Position numbers and translations under genes: made by a program
Part shown: positions 35,218 to 44,153 of the stretch, in pieces
Position numbering within the stretch: position 1 is the first letter of the stretch
Layout: every line of letters starts with the position of its first letter
NCBI RefSeq assembly: GCF_030406905.1
Contig: NZ_CP129137.1
Coordinates: 7,533,501-7,597,500, forward strand
Direction of reading: 5' to 3'
Length of the DNA stretch: 64,000 bases
From: Streptomyces sp. HUAS CB01
GTDB lineage: Bacteria > Actinomycetota > Actinomycetes > Streptomycetales > Streptomycetaceae
The notes under the pieces: generated by a model
Told to the model about the DNA's origin: nothing
Databases searched by the model: none
The model's input: the letters and a program-made list of their open reading frames with translations, nothing else

Positions 35218-36236
35218 GGACGGCTCCTGAGGTCGAAGAGGGCCTCGGCGTTGCCGCCGAGGATGCGCTGCTGGGCCGCCTTGTCGACGGGCAGCTTCTC
35301 GATCATGCGGATGAGGTCCTCGAGCGGCACGGACAGCGGCGGCGAGTCGGTGCCGAAAAGCATCCGCTCGGGTCCGAGGACCTCCGCGTTGAGGCTCAGG
35401 TGCGCCGGGCTGAACGGGCTGGTGTCGACGTACGTGCGCTGCAGTGCGGCGCCCGGGTCGGGCGACGCCTGGACGGTCGGCTCCGGGCCCCCCGCCGGCC
35501 GGCCGGCCGGGGGCCGTCCGGCCCCCGTACGGCCGGCCGCCGGCGGTGCGGAGGGCGGCGCGCCCCCGCCCCAGTGCCGGGGGCGCGCCGCCATCTGCAG
35601 GCGTTCCGGCAGCAGGGCCATGGCACCGCCACCGGTCGCGCCGATCAGTCGCAGACCGGGGTACTTGTCCAGCCACCCCGCGAAAGCGATCATGGCCATG
35701 CCCATGGTGACGTCGCCGAAGCGGCCGATCTGCTCGACGAAGGCGATGTTCTCCACCCGCTCCGTGCCGATCGGTTCGGCCGGCGCGTGCACCATGACGG
35801 GTACTCCTGCCTCGGCGGCCAGCGCGAAGAAGGAGTCCGCCCGCGGCGAGCCGAGCAGCTCGCCGTGCACGCTGGAAGTGGTGATCAGGCCGACGAAGGC
35901 GGGGTCCGCCAGCGTCTCCCGTACCCCTTCCAGATGGTCGTCGTCCCCGAACGGGTTCGCGTACACGTACCCGCGCAACTGGTCCGGGAACTTGGTGATC
36001 AGACCCGACATCCACGCGTGGAAGCCACGCAGCCGGTCGCGCGGTTGCTTGTAGTTGTCCACGCCCGGGACCCGCGCCATCGCCCCGGCGCCGACGGGGC
36101 TGCCGATGATGGTGAGGTCGATTCCGGCCTGGGCCCGGGCGGCGAGCATTCCGTCCACGTCGGTCAGGCTGGGGGGCATGGGGAAGCGTTCGGCCGCCTC
36201 CGGCGGGGACAGGTGTCCGTGGATGTCGATGATCAT
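35214..36236 (-). CDS. Amidohydrolase-family (ACMSD/decarboxylase-like) metal-dependent enzyme
   Basis: The product is 340 aa from ATG 36236 (ATGA overlap upstream). The metal-binding HxH is at residues 6 and 8 (MIIDIHGHLSPP). A later histidine is in MVHAPAEP and the catalytic aspartate is in MLFGTDSPPL. This is the amidohydrolase-2/ACMSD group, which includes non-oxidative decarboxylases of aromatic acids and hydrolases. A 40-residue Pro/Gly/Ala insertion (GGGAPPSAPPAAGRTGAGRP and following) interrupts the barrel around residue 215-255. It is coupled to both neighbours. Confidence 0.85.
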   Translation of the reverse strand: MIIDIHGHLSPPEAAERFPMPPSLTDVDGMLAARAQAGIDLTIIGSPVGAGAMARVPGVDNYKQPRDRLRGFHAWMSGLITKFPDQLRGYVYANPFGDDDHLEGVRETLADPAFVGLITTSSVHGELLGSPRADSFFALAAEAGVPVMVHAPAEPIGTERVENIAFVEQIGRFGDVTMGMAMIAFAGWLDKYPGLRLIGATGGGAMALLPERLQMAARPRHWGGGAPPSAPPAAGRTGAGRPPAGRPAGGPEPTVQASPDPGAALQRTYVDTSPFSPAHLSLNAEVLGPERMLFGTDSPPLSVPLEDLIRMIEKLPVDKAAQQRILGGNAEALFDLRSRP

Positions 36237-37120
36237 TTGTCGGTTCCCGGTTTCCGTGTGAGGGCGCGGGTGACCGCGGCGCAGTCCTCGTCACCGAACC
36301 CCTGCTCGGTGGCGCGGACATGGGTCTCCGCGGCCGCCGCGGTGAGCGGCAGGCTCAGGCCGGAAGCTGCGGCCTGCTCCTTTGCGAGCATGAGGTCCTT
36401 GGCCATCAGCCGCAGCCGGAAGTCCGGCTCCTCGAAGCGGCCCGAGGCGAGGCGCCGGGACTTGAACGACATGACCGGTGACGCGAAGCCGCTGCCCGCT
36501 ATCGTGCGCAGGACCTGCTTCCGGTCGAGTCCGGAGGCGTCCGCCAGCTCGGCGGCCTCGGCCATCGCCTGCACCTCTATGCCCATCAGCAGGTTGAGGA
36601 GCAGCTTCATCCGCATGCCGGAACCGAGTGCGCCCAGATGGACGACCTCCTTGGCCAGCATCTCCAGCAGCGGCCGGCCGGCCGTGAAGACCCGCTCCTC
36701 GCCGCCGACGAACAGACGCAGTTCGCCGTCACGGGCGTGGTCCCGGTTGCCGAGCATGCCGACGTCCAGGACGGAGGGCGCGTCCCCGGCGAGGCGGACG
36801 ACCTCCTCGGGCGCGACGGTGCTGGCGCAGATCAGGGAGCCGGGATAACCGCCCCGGGCCAGGATCCCGTCCGGGCCGCGCAGCACGGTCCGCAGGGCGT
36901 CGCCGTCGGCGACGGTGCAGATGGCGGCACTCGTGCCCTCGACCGCCTCGCTCGGGCGGGACGCGGCGAAGGCGCCCGCTCTGGCGAGCGACTCGGCACG
37001 CTCCGGGGTGCGGTTCCAGACGCGCACCTGTATGCCTTGATCGAGGAGGCGTGAGGCCAGGCCGCTGCCCATGGTGCCGAGACCGAGGACGGCGACGGGG
37101 CCGTTCGTGGTGTTCGTCAT
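36233..37120 (-). CDS. NAD(P)-dependent beta-hydroxyacid dehydrogenase/imine-reductase-like protein
   Basis: The product is 295 aa from ATG 37120 (ATGA overlap upstream). The Rossmann motif VAVLGLGTMGSGLASRLL is at the N-terminus, with VWNRTPERAESL as the NADP-type second strand. The family's catalytic lysine lies in GSGMRMKLLLNLLMG. This is the 3-hydroxyisobutyrate/6-phosphogluconate dehydrogenase superfamily, which also includes imine reductases; the retained lysine favours a hydroxyacid or aldehyde reductase. It is the second gene of the coupled operon. Confidence 0.85.
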   Translation of the reverse strand: MTNTTNGPVAVLGLGTMGSGLASRLLDQGIQVRVWNRTPERAESLARAGAFAASRPSEAVEGTSAAICTVADGDALRTVLRGPDGILARGGYPGSLICASTVAPEEVVRLAGDAPSVLDVGMLGNRDHARDGELRLFVGGEERVFTAGRPLLEMLAKEVVHLGALGSGMRMKLLLNLLMGIEVQAMAEAAELADASGLDRKQVLRTIAGSGFASPVMSFKSRRLASGRFEEPDFRLRLMAKDLMLAKEQAAASGLSLPLTAAAAETHVRATEQGFGDEDCAAVTRALTRKPGTDK

Positions 37121-37455
37121 GACGTCTCCTTCACGGTCTCCTTGACGACCCGGAACCTCAGGGACTGCGTCGAGTCGACCCACTCGCGGAGCGGGGCCAC
37201 CAGGGCACGGTGGTCCTCGCTCTGCTGCCAGGCGAAGAAGTGTTCGGGAGTCTCCCACTCGCTGGTGATCACCCACTGGCGGGAGTCGTCGACGGGCTCA
37301 CCGAGCCGCTCGACGATGTGGCCGGGGGTACCGGCAACGGATTTCCGGAGTTTGTCGTACATCTCCAGGAAGCCCTCTTCGCCGCCCTCGATGACCCGGA
37401 CCGCGAAAACCACGGACAGCCTGTCGTTCTGTCGGCTGTTCTGCACAGTGCCCAT
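37117..37455 (-). CDS. Antibiotic-biosynthesis-monooxygenase (ABM) fold protein
   Basis: The product is 112 aa from ATG 37455, behind a very strong AGGAGGA box. The ferredoxin-like ABM fold shows in LSVVFAVRVIEGGEEGFLE, then WVITSEWETPEHFFAWQQSE. Members are cofactor-free quinone-forming monooxygenases, heme-degrading enzymes, or dimeric proteins of unclear role. As first gene of the operon it sets expression of the dehydrogenase, amidohydrolase and P450 genes. Confidence 0.83.
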   Translation of the reverse strand: MGTVQNSRQNDRLSVVFAVRVIEGGEEGFLEMYDKLRKSVAGTPGHIVERLGEPVDDSRQWVITSEWETPEHFFAWQQSEDHRALVAPLREWVDSTQSLRFRVVKETVKETS

Positions 37456-37964
37456 GTCTCCTCCTGATGGTGAGAACCGGCGGGACACGCTTTCTAAGGA
37501 CTCATGGCCCCCGGGGGGCTGCAACTCCGAATGGCCGACACCCCAATGGGCGCAGGGGTTCTCGCTCCGTGATTAGTCCATGCGGGTGAGTGACCAAAGG
37601 GCCCCGGACGTGGGGTTCGAGGGTCCTCCGGGACCCCATGAACCGAGTTCTGTTCCCCTTTTGACGACCGGTCGCCACACAGGTGGGCGGCTTGCCCACC
37701 GTTCGGCCGTACGAAAGACGCCCGATGGGCCAATGACCTGGTCAGACGCCTTCGCCGGCGCGGGGCGCGGGCGGGAGGGCTCCACCGGGTCTCGGACGTC
37801 GGCCGGTCGGGTGTCCTCGCCGTGATGCGGCGGGTCAGCCGGTCGGGCGCTTCCGCGGGGTCTCGGTGGGCCGCCCGTTCGGGCGGTTCCGTCGCGGCTC
37901 GGGGACGGCCGTTCGGGCCGGCGCCGCCGGCTCGACGGGCCGGCAGCTCGGGCGCCGCCGGGCC
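37456..37964. other. Leader region of the ABM/P450 operon and 3' flank of ltrA
   Basis: 509 bases without a supported gene. The stretch 37490-37740 is visibly richer in A/T than its neighbours, as expected of a promoter region. It includes a hairpin at 37614-37644 (GGTTC/GAACC outside, GGGTCC/GGACCC inside, TCCG loop) and a self-complementary C5/G6 run near 37510. CCGCCCG/CGGGCGG at 37871-37886 could terminate ltrA. I could not assign -35/-10 boxes with confidence. Confidence 0.5.
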
Positions 37965-39131
37965 TCAGTGGAACAGCCGCTCGGGCGCCGCCCTGTCCGT
38001 CGCCCGGCGCTGTACCCGGTTCCCCACCGTCACCGCGACGCACAGCACCGCGGCGGCCGCCGCCAACTGGGCCAGCGCGACCGTGAACAGGCCGACCGGG
38101 ACGGTCGCGAGCACCGCTGCCGCGGCGCCGATCCGCAGCCAGGGGCCGCCCAGACGCAGGGTGCGGCGGAACCACGCGTGTCCGCACAGGAAGAGCGCGA
38201 GTCCCACCCCCACGTACAGCGCCCCGGCCGGGGTGGCGGGCTCCAGGGCGTGACCGGGCACCTTCTTCACTCCGGCGGCGAAGACGACCACGCCGAGCAG
38301 CAGCGGGATGTGCGCGTAGTTGTACGCGTTCACGGCGGCGACGGCGCGCGCCGTGTCGCACTCCCGCGCCAGCGCCTTCTCGGCCCGCACCACGTCCGGC
38401 CGGAAGTACACCCACCACAGACAGGCGGCGACGACCAGCGTCAGCACCGCGGTCGCGACCAGGGAGAAGTCGAACGGCAGTCCGGAGGCGCCGATCGCGA
38501 TCGCGATCAGCGCCTCCCCGAACGCGATGATCATGATCAGCCCGTGGCGCTCCACGAAGTGCTCCGGCCGGATGGTGAATCCGGCGAGCCGGCCGTGCAG
38601 CCGCGGCGCCAGCGCCTCGATCAGCAGCGCCACGGTCCACAGCAGGAACTGCGCCGTACCGCCGAGGAACGCCCCGAGCAGCACCAGTGCCGCGCTGGTG
38701 AGGTTGAACGGCGCCAGCCGCAGGATCGCCCGGCTCGCCGCGGCGCTGCTGGTACGCGAGAACAGTCCCGCGTGGACGACCACGACCAGGGCGTATCCCG
38801 ACGCGAACACCTTGGCCTCGGCGCCCTCCTCGAAGGCCCGGGGAATGGCGAGCGCCATCACCAGGAACCCCACCATGCTGGCGAACAGCAGCAGCCTGCG
38901 GCGGTCCGTGCACGGCGGGAGCTCGTTGGTGAGCCACACGTAGGCGTTGAACATCCACCAGATCAGCCCGAACACCACCACCGCCCAGGCGGCTCCGCCG
39001 AAGGTGGTGTCCTCGACGAGCACCTCCGTGAGCTGGGTGGCGGTGAAGACGAAGACGAGGTCGAAGAAGAGCTCCAGGGTCGTGGCACGCGCGGGCTCGG
39101 CCCTGTCGGCGGGCGTGGGCGGCATGGACAT
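37965..39131 (-). CDS. ltrA: Low-temperature-requirement A (LtrA) family membrane protein
   Basis: The product is 388 aa from ATG 39131, which shares one base with the stop of the upstream FUSC gene (TGATG). The first segment, TLELFFDLVFVFTATQLTEV, is the LtrA signature, followed by about ten hydrophobic helices and the conserved FVERHGLIMIIAFGEAL. The family was named from a Listeria mutant unable to grow in the cold; its biochemical function is unknown. Coupling to FUSC suggests a joint envelope role. Confidence 0.88.
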   Translation of the reverse strand: MSMPPTPADRAEPARATTLELFFDLVFVFTATQLTEVLVEDTTFGGAAWAVVVFGLIWWMFNAYVWLTNELPPCTDRRRLLLFASMVGFLVMALAIPRAFEEGAEAKVFASGYALVVVVHAGLFSRTSSAAASRAILRLAPFNLTSAALVLLGAFLGGTAQFLLWTVALLIEALAPRLHGRLAGFTIRPEHFVERHGLIMIIAFGEALIAIAIGASGLPFDFSLVATAVLTLVVAACLWWVYFRPDVVRAEKALARECDTARAVAAVNAYNYAHIPLLLGVVVFAAGVKKVPGHALEPATPAGALYVGVGLALFLCGHAWFRRTLRLGGPWLRIGAAAAVLATVPVGLFTVALAQLAAAAAVLCVAVTVGNRVQRRATDRAAPERLFH

Positions 39132-41395
39132 CACCGGTTCCCGCCGGAACGGTCCCGCTCCTTCGGCCCGGGGGGGCCGCCGCGCCCGAACCACCGGCCG
39201 CCGAAGACCGGTTCCCCGGCGAGCCGGAGCGCCGGAGCCGTCAGACGCGCGGCCTGACGGTCGAGATGGAGGAGGTATTCGTACACCCACCAGGACCGGC
39301 ACGAACGCGGCACGATCCCGGACAGCGCCGTGTCACCCTCCGGCTGCCCGCCCACCGGGGCCCGCACCTCCGGGGCACGCTCCAGCTGGTCCCCGAGCCG
39401 GGTGTAGAACGTGGCGAGCTGCGAGGCGAGGCGGCCGAGCCGGAAGCGGTCGGGGTCCTGGTCCAGCACGACCTGCGGCTGCCGGGCGAGACCGCTCGTC
39501 GTCATTTGCAGCCAGACGGCGGACGAGGACAGGAAGCACAGGTCCGCCCCCTCCAGACCTCGGGAGCCCGGCTCGGCCAGGTACCCCCGCATCGAGTCGT
39601 GCATGTGGCGGGTCGCGGGCGACGACGAGGTCAGCCGCACCGACGGGCGCTTGGTGACGAACCCCAGGGCCCAGCCGGTGGACGCCGTCAGGTCCCTGCT
39701 GCCCAGCCGGAACACCTCGGCCATATTGCTGCGCAGCACACCCGCGGCGCCGCGCGGCCACATCAGCGCGCCGACGAGCAGGCTGACAGCGGCCCCGACG
39801 GCCACGTCCTGGAGACGGACCAGCCCCAACTGCCAGCCCGAGGGGGAGAGCAGTGTGTACAGGCAGAGGACGACCACGGTGAACGCCGCCTGGCCGACCA
39901 CGTCGGGCAGGGTGCCGGGGCTGAACGCGGCGAGCCACACGACGACGGGGAACACCGCCCACACGACGGCCGGGTCGCTGCCGGCGAGCCCGATCAGGAC
40001 ACTGCCCACGACGACGCCCGCCACCGTCCCCAGCAGCGCGACCACCGCCCGGGACCCGGTCGACGCGACGCTCGAGCGCAGCACCGCGAGCACACCGAGC
40101 AGCGCCCAGAACCCCCGGTCGAGCCCGGCCAGATGGACGACGACGATGGTCAGCGCCATGGCGACCGCGGAGCGCAGCGCGTTGACGAACCAGATCGAGT
40201 CGATGGTCGCGGAATCCCGCCAGGCCGTGACCACGCTGCTGTCCCGCGCCCGGCCCGCCATGCGCCGCAGGGAGGACCGGCACGGGTCGACGGCCCTGCG
40301 CCAGGCGACGCCCGGCCGGTACGAAGGCGGCCGGCGTACCGCCCGAAGGGTCTCCACCGCCGTCGTCGACGCCGCCTCCGCGATGTTCACGGTGTAGAAG
40401 GCGTGGGAGACGAACGTCCCGGACGGCGGGGCCTCGTGGTCGATGCAGTCCACCCGCGTCCCGTACGCCGCCAGGAGCCGCCGGACCTCCGTCACATCGG
40501 GCTCCGGGCCCTCGGCTTCGAGGAAGTCCGCGGTCCTGCGCAACAGTTCCGCCGACGCCTCCAGGAGCTCGGACTCGGGTCTGTCCGCCCGGCTCAGACC
40601 TCCCACGCACCGGTTCGCGGCCTCGCCGATCAGCCCCTTGGCCCAGAGCAGCGCCCCCACGACGTCCGTCAGCGACCGGTCGGCGGACCGGGTGCCGCTC
40701 GGCTGGTGCATGCCCGAGGTGAACTCCGTCAGCATCGTGCGGACGGCGTCCCGCGAGACCTCCGCCTCGCCGGGCCCCGCCGTGTCGCGCAGCAGCGCCG
40801 ACAACTGGTCGCCGAGCGCGCGCGTCGTGTGTGCGACGGAGGAACGGAAGGCGTCCTCGCCGACGGGGGCGCGCAGCAGCAGCGTGGCGACACCCCCGGC
40901 GGCGACCCCGAGACCCCAGCCGCCGACCCGTACGGGGAGTTCGGACAGCGGCGCCGGTGTGGAGGCCGCCAGCACATAGCCCAGCAGCGCGGCCGTCGCG
41001 CCCGACCCGCCGTGCGGGCCCTCGATCGCGAAGTAGTAGGCGAGGAAGGCCAGGGGGAGTGTCACGAGCACGGCGGAGAGCAGGCTCAGCGACGCCAGAC
41101 AGCCGACGGCCACCATGAGTCCGCCGACGCCGAGCAGCAGCGAGAACGCCAGGGACTCCGAGGCGCGGGTGCCCTCGAAGGACGCGATGACGAGGGCGGC
41201 GAACGCGCCGAAGGCCGCGAAGCCCGCCAGCCCCGGGTCGCCCACGACCAGCAGCCCCAGGGCGAGCACCGCGGGCAGCACGACGGCGGCGCGGCAGCCG
41301 CGGAGGACCGCGTGCACGGGGAAGCGGCCACGCAGGCCTGTCCGGCGAGGCTCCTCCGGCAGTTCCTCGAGGGAGGGCGTCACTGAACGTGTCAT
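39131..41395 (-). CDS. FUSC-family membrane protein (aromatic-acid-exporter-like)
   Basis: The product is 754 aa from ATG 41395, with AGAGGAG just upstream. The open frame runs another 344 codons upstream, but that part is a minisatellite and is rejected. The layout is two bundles of about five to six membrane helices (residues ~30-165 and ~395-535), each followed by a cytosolic helical region, as in FUSC/AaeB/YccS proteins. Such proteins are linked to efflux of aromatic acids. The role here is inferred from fold only. It is co-transcribed with ltrA. Confidence 0.82.
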   Translation of the reverse strand: MTRSVTPSLEELPEEPRRTGLRGRFPVHAVLRGCRAAVVLPAVLALGLLVVGDPGLAGFAAFGAFAALVIASFEGTRASESLAFSLLLGVGGLMVAVGCLASLSLLSAVLVTLPLAFLAYYFAIEGPHGGSGATAALLGYVLAASTPAPLSELPVRVGGWGLGVAAGGVATLLLRAPVGEDAFRSSVAHTTRALGDQLSALLRDTAGPGEAEVSRDAVRTMLTEFTSGMHQPSGTRSADRSLTDVVGALLWAKGLIGEAANRCVGGLSRADRPESELLEASAELLRRTADFLEAEGPEPDVTEVRRLLAAYGTRVDCIDHEAPPSGTFVSHAFYTVNIAEAASTTAVETLRAVRRPPSYRPGVAWRRAVDPCRSSLRRMAGRARDSSVVTAWRDSATIDSIWFVNALRSAVAMALTIVVVHLAGLDRGFWALLGVLAVLRSSVASTGSRAVVALLGTVAGVVVGSVLIGLAGSDPAVVWAVFPVVVWLAAFSPGTLPDVVGQAAFTVVVLCLYTLLSPSGWQLGLVRLQDVAVGAAVSLLVGALMWPRGAAGVLRSNMAEVFRLGSRDLTASTGWALGFVTKRPSVRLTSSSPATRHMHDSMRGYLAEPGSRGLEGADLCFLSSSAVWLQMTTSGLARQPQVVLDQDPDRFRLGRLASQLATFYTRLGDQLERAPEVRAPVGGQPEGDTALSGIVPRSCRSWWVYEYLLHLDRQAARLTAPALRLAGEPVFGGRWFGRGGPPGPKERDRSGGNR

Positions 41396-42494
41396 CGGAC
41401 TCCTCTGCGTCACATGAGGAGGCTCGGCCTCGGTCCGACGAGACTCAGTCTGCGCTTCCGCCGGAGCTTCCGCCTGCGCTTCCTCCTGCGCTTCCGGCGC
41501 GGCACCCGCGAGCGGGTGGCGGGTCGGCGGGCGCGTCGCCCGGGTGCTGCCGCGCGCCGAGGGCCCTTGCCCCGCCCGCAGACACCGGCGCGTCCGCCCC
41601 CGCCCGAGGTGGGCCTCCCGGTGGCGCCCGCGCGCCGATCGCCGCCGCGCGCCGTGCGCCCCGTCCGCAGGCGCGCACGCCGATGCCGCGCCCGGGGTGC
41701 CTTGTCGGCAGGCGCCCGCTTGCCGCCCCCGCCGCCGGGGTGCCGGTTCGGCGGAGATTCCCGCATGCCGCCCCCCGCGCCGGGGTGGCCCGTGCGCAGG
41801 CGACGCCCGTGAGTTGCTCCCGGGCGAGTGCCCCGTCCGCAGGTGCCCGCACGCCGCAGCCGGGTTGTCCGTCCGCAGGTGGTGTTCGGCGGGCTGCCTG
41901 CGCCGGGGTGCCTGTCCGCAGGTGGCGTCCGGCGGTTTCGTCGTGCGCCGGGGTGCCGGTTCCGCGGGGCGAGACATGCCCGCGTGTGGGGGCGCCCGAC
42001 CGTAGGTGGCGTCCGCGGTTTGGTCGTGCGCTGGGGTGCCCGGTTCGGCGGGCGATGCGGCATGCCCCCGTGCGCCGTGTGTCCCGTCCGCAGGCGGTGT
42101 CCGGCGGGTTGCCCGCGCCGGGGTGTGCGTCTGCAGGTGGCGTCCGGCGGTTGTGCGCCAGGGTGTGCCCGGTTCGGCGGGCGATGCGGCATGCCCCCGT
42201 GCGCCGTGTGTCCCGTCCGCAGGCGGTGTCCGGCGGGTTGCCCGCGCCGGAGTTCCCGTCCCGTAGATGGCGCCCGGCGGGTTCCCGCGCCGCGGTGCCG
42301 GGTTCGGCAGGCGATGCCCGCACGCCGCCCGCGCCGGGGTGCCCCGTCCGCGGAAGAGGCCCGGCGGGCTGCCGCCCCCGCCGGAGGCCGGTCGGCGGAC
42401 GACGCCCGGCGGGCCGCCCCCGCCCAACGGACCGCTCCCGGCCGGGGAGCGCCCTCCGCAGGCGCCCGCAGGACTGTGAGCGCATCATGTAGAG
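41396..42494. other. Long non-coding gap containing a minisatellite
   Basis: About 1.1 kb between the divergent FUSC and response-regulator genes. Nearly every frame stays open because the sequence is almost all G and C, but the translations are Arg/Pro/Ala/Cys repeats. The repeat array is listed separately. No ribosome binding site is strong enough to support a gene. Confidence 0.6.
41690..42420. repeat. Degenerate minisatellite of about 43 bp, roughly 17 copies, with a perfect 86-bp direct repeat
   Basis: Units run from CGGGGTGCC through GTCCGCAGG and GTCCGGCGG to a closing GCGC, each about 36-46 bases (43 most common). Clear examples start at 41861, 41904, 42120 and 42249. Bases 42036-42121 recur identically at 42165-42250, a period of 129 (three units). 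Confidence 0.85.
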
Positions 42495-44153
42495 ATGGCT
42501 AAGGCGACGATCCTGACCGTCGACGACGATCCAGGAGTCTCCCGGGCCATCGCCCGTGATCTGCGGCGCCATTACGGCGACCGCTTCCGCGTGCTGCGCG
42601 CCACCTCGGGGGACGAGGCCCTCGAAGCCCTGCGCGAGGTCAGGCTGCGGGGCGAGGCGGTGGCCGTGATGATCGCCGACTACCGCATGCCCACCATGAA
42701 CGGCGTCCAGTTCCTGGAGGCCGCCATGGACCTGTTCCCCCGCGCGCGACGGGTGCTGCTGACCGCGTACGCGGACACGGGCGCGGCCATCGACGCGATC
42801 AACGTCGTCGATCTCGACCACTATCTGCTCAAGCCCTGGAGCCCGCCGGAGGAGAACCTCTACCCCGTGCTCGACACCCTGGTCGACCTCTGGGACGCGG
42901 CCTCCGACCCGGAGACGCCCGAGACCAGGCTGGTCGGCCACCGCTGGTCCGCCCCCTCCTTCGCCGTGCGGGACTTCCTCGCACGCAACCTCGTGCCGTA
43001 CCGGTGGATCGCCGCCGACGAGCCCGAGGGGGTCCAACTGCTCGAGGCGGCCGGACTCACCGCCGCGGACGTCCCCCTCGTCGTCACCGCCGATGGCAAG
43101 GTCCTGCACGCCCCGACGGAGGCGGAACTCGCCGCCCACGTCGGCCTGCGTACGAGCCCCGCGGCCGACTTCTACGACGTCGTCGTCATCGGCGCCGGCC
43201 CCGCCGGGCTGGGCGCCGCCGTCTACGCCGCGTCCGAGGGCCTGCGCACCGTGCTCGTCGAGCGCAGCGCCACCGGCGGACAGGCGGGCCAGAGCAGCCG
43301 GATCGAGAACTACCTGGGGTTCCCCGACGGGGTCACCGGCGCACAGCTCACCGACCGGGCCCGGCGGCAGGCGGCGCGCTTCGGCGCCGAGATCCTGAGC
43401 GCCACCGAGGTGGTCGCGCTGGAGGCCGCGGGGTCCGGGCGCGTCCTGCGCTTCGGCGACGGCACGTCGATCGGCGCGCACACCGTCGTGCTCGCCACGG
43501 GAGTGACCTACCGGCGCCTGGCGGGCGCGCAGCTCGACGGCTACTGCGGCGCCGGTGTCTTCTACGGCTCGGCGGCCTTCGAGGCTGCCAGCTGCCGCGG
43601 CGACGACGTGTACGTCGTCGGAGGCGCGAACTCCGCCGGGCAGGCGGCGGTCTACTTCTCGCGCTTCGCGGCGAAGGTCCACGTGCTGCTGCGCGGCCCG
43701 AACCTGGCCCAGTCCATGTCCGCGTATCTGATCCAGCAGATCGAGGCCGTGCCCAACATCGAGATCCACCCGTGCACCGAGGTGGCCGCCGGTGGCGGGG
43801 AGGGCCATCTGGAGCGGCTGACGCTGCGGGACAACCGCACCGGTGCCCTCACGGACGTCGACGCCACCTGGCTGTTCGTGTTCATCGGCGCCGAGCCGCA
43901 GACGCAGTGGCTCGACGGGCTGATCGCGTGCGACGACCGCGGGTTCGTCCTGACCGGCCCCGACCTCCCCGAGGCGGGCGGGCGTTCGCCCCGCTGGCCG
44001 CTGGTGCGCGCCCCGTACCACCTCGAGACCAGCGTGCCCGGCGTGTTCGCCGCGGGGGACGTCCGCGCCGAGTCGGTCAAGCGGGTGGCCTCGGCGGTGG
44101 GCGAAGGAGCCATGGCCGTCACGCTCGTGCACCGCTATCTGGAGGCCCAATGA
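42495..44153 (+). CDS. Response regulator receiver fused to a thioredoxin-reductase-like FAD protein lacking redox cysteines
   Basis: The product is 552 aa from ATG 42495. Residues 1-130 are a receiver domain: acidic pocket D10-D12, phosphorylation site D62 in MIADYRMPTMNG, K113 in LLKPW. Residues ~148-215 look like a glutaredoxin/thioredoxin fold, with SAPS at 152-155 where CxxC would stand and VPLVVTADGKVL as the cis-proline strand. Residues ~225-552 are a TrxB-like FAD/NADPH module (VVIGAGPAGLGAAVYA, TGGQAGQSSRIENYLGFP, VVGGANSAGQAA). The usual CATC region reads FYGSAAFEAASC, with a single cysteine. Coupled by ATGA to the kinase gene; the phosphodonor is probably that kinase. Confidence 0.88.
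   Translation: MAKATILTVDDDPGVSRAIARDLRRHYGDRFRVLRATSGDEALEALREVRLRGEAVAVMIADYRMPTMNGVQFLEAAMDLFPRARRVLLTAYADTGAAIDAINVVDLDHYLLKPWSPPEENLYPVLDTLVDLWDAASDPETPETRLVGHRWSAPSFAVRDFLARNLVPYRWIAADEPEGVQLLEAAGLTAADVPLVVTADGKVLHAPTEAELAAHVGLRTSPAADFYDVVVIGAGPAGLGAAVYAASEGLRTVLVERSATGGQAGQSSRIENYLGFPDGVTGAQLTDRARRQAARFGAEILSATEVVALEAAGSGRVLRFGDGTSIGAHTVVLATGVTYRRLAGAQLDGYCGAGVFYGSAAFEAASCRGDDVYVVGGANSAGQAAVYFSRFAAKVHVLLRGPNLAQSMSAYLIQQIEAVPNIEIHPCTEVAAGGGEGHLERLTLRDNRTGALTDVDATWLFVFIGAEPQTQWLDGLIACDDRGFVLTGPDLPEAGGRSPRWPLVRAPYHLETSVPGVFAAGDVRAESVKRVASAVGEGAMAVTLVHRYLEAQ

Noticed and set aside
33979..37455. A full antibiotic biosynthetic cluster around the P450 operon
   Set aside because: Tailoring-type enzymes are present, but there is no PKS, NRPS, terpene, RiPP or other scaffold gene within the window, so only a small tailoring or degradation operon is supported.
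37580..37825. An 81-residue plus-strand frame in the gap upstream of the ABM operon
   Set aside because: No binding site, no family resemblance, composition unlike a protein, and it crosses a hairpin.
41690..42420. Possible CRISPR array
   Set aside because: The units are contiguous degenerate repeats without unique spacers, and no cas genes are present.
39131..42427. A 1098-residue minus-strand reading that extends the FUSC protein by 344 residues
   Set aside because: The extra part is the 43-bp minisatellite translated as Pro/Arg/Thr repeats. A proper start with AGAGGAG exists at 41395 at the usual beginning of the family.
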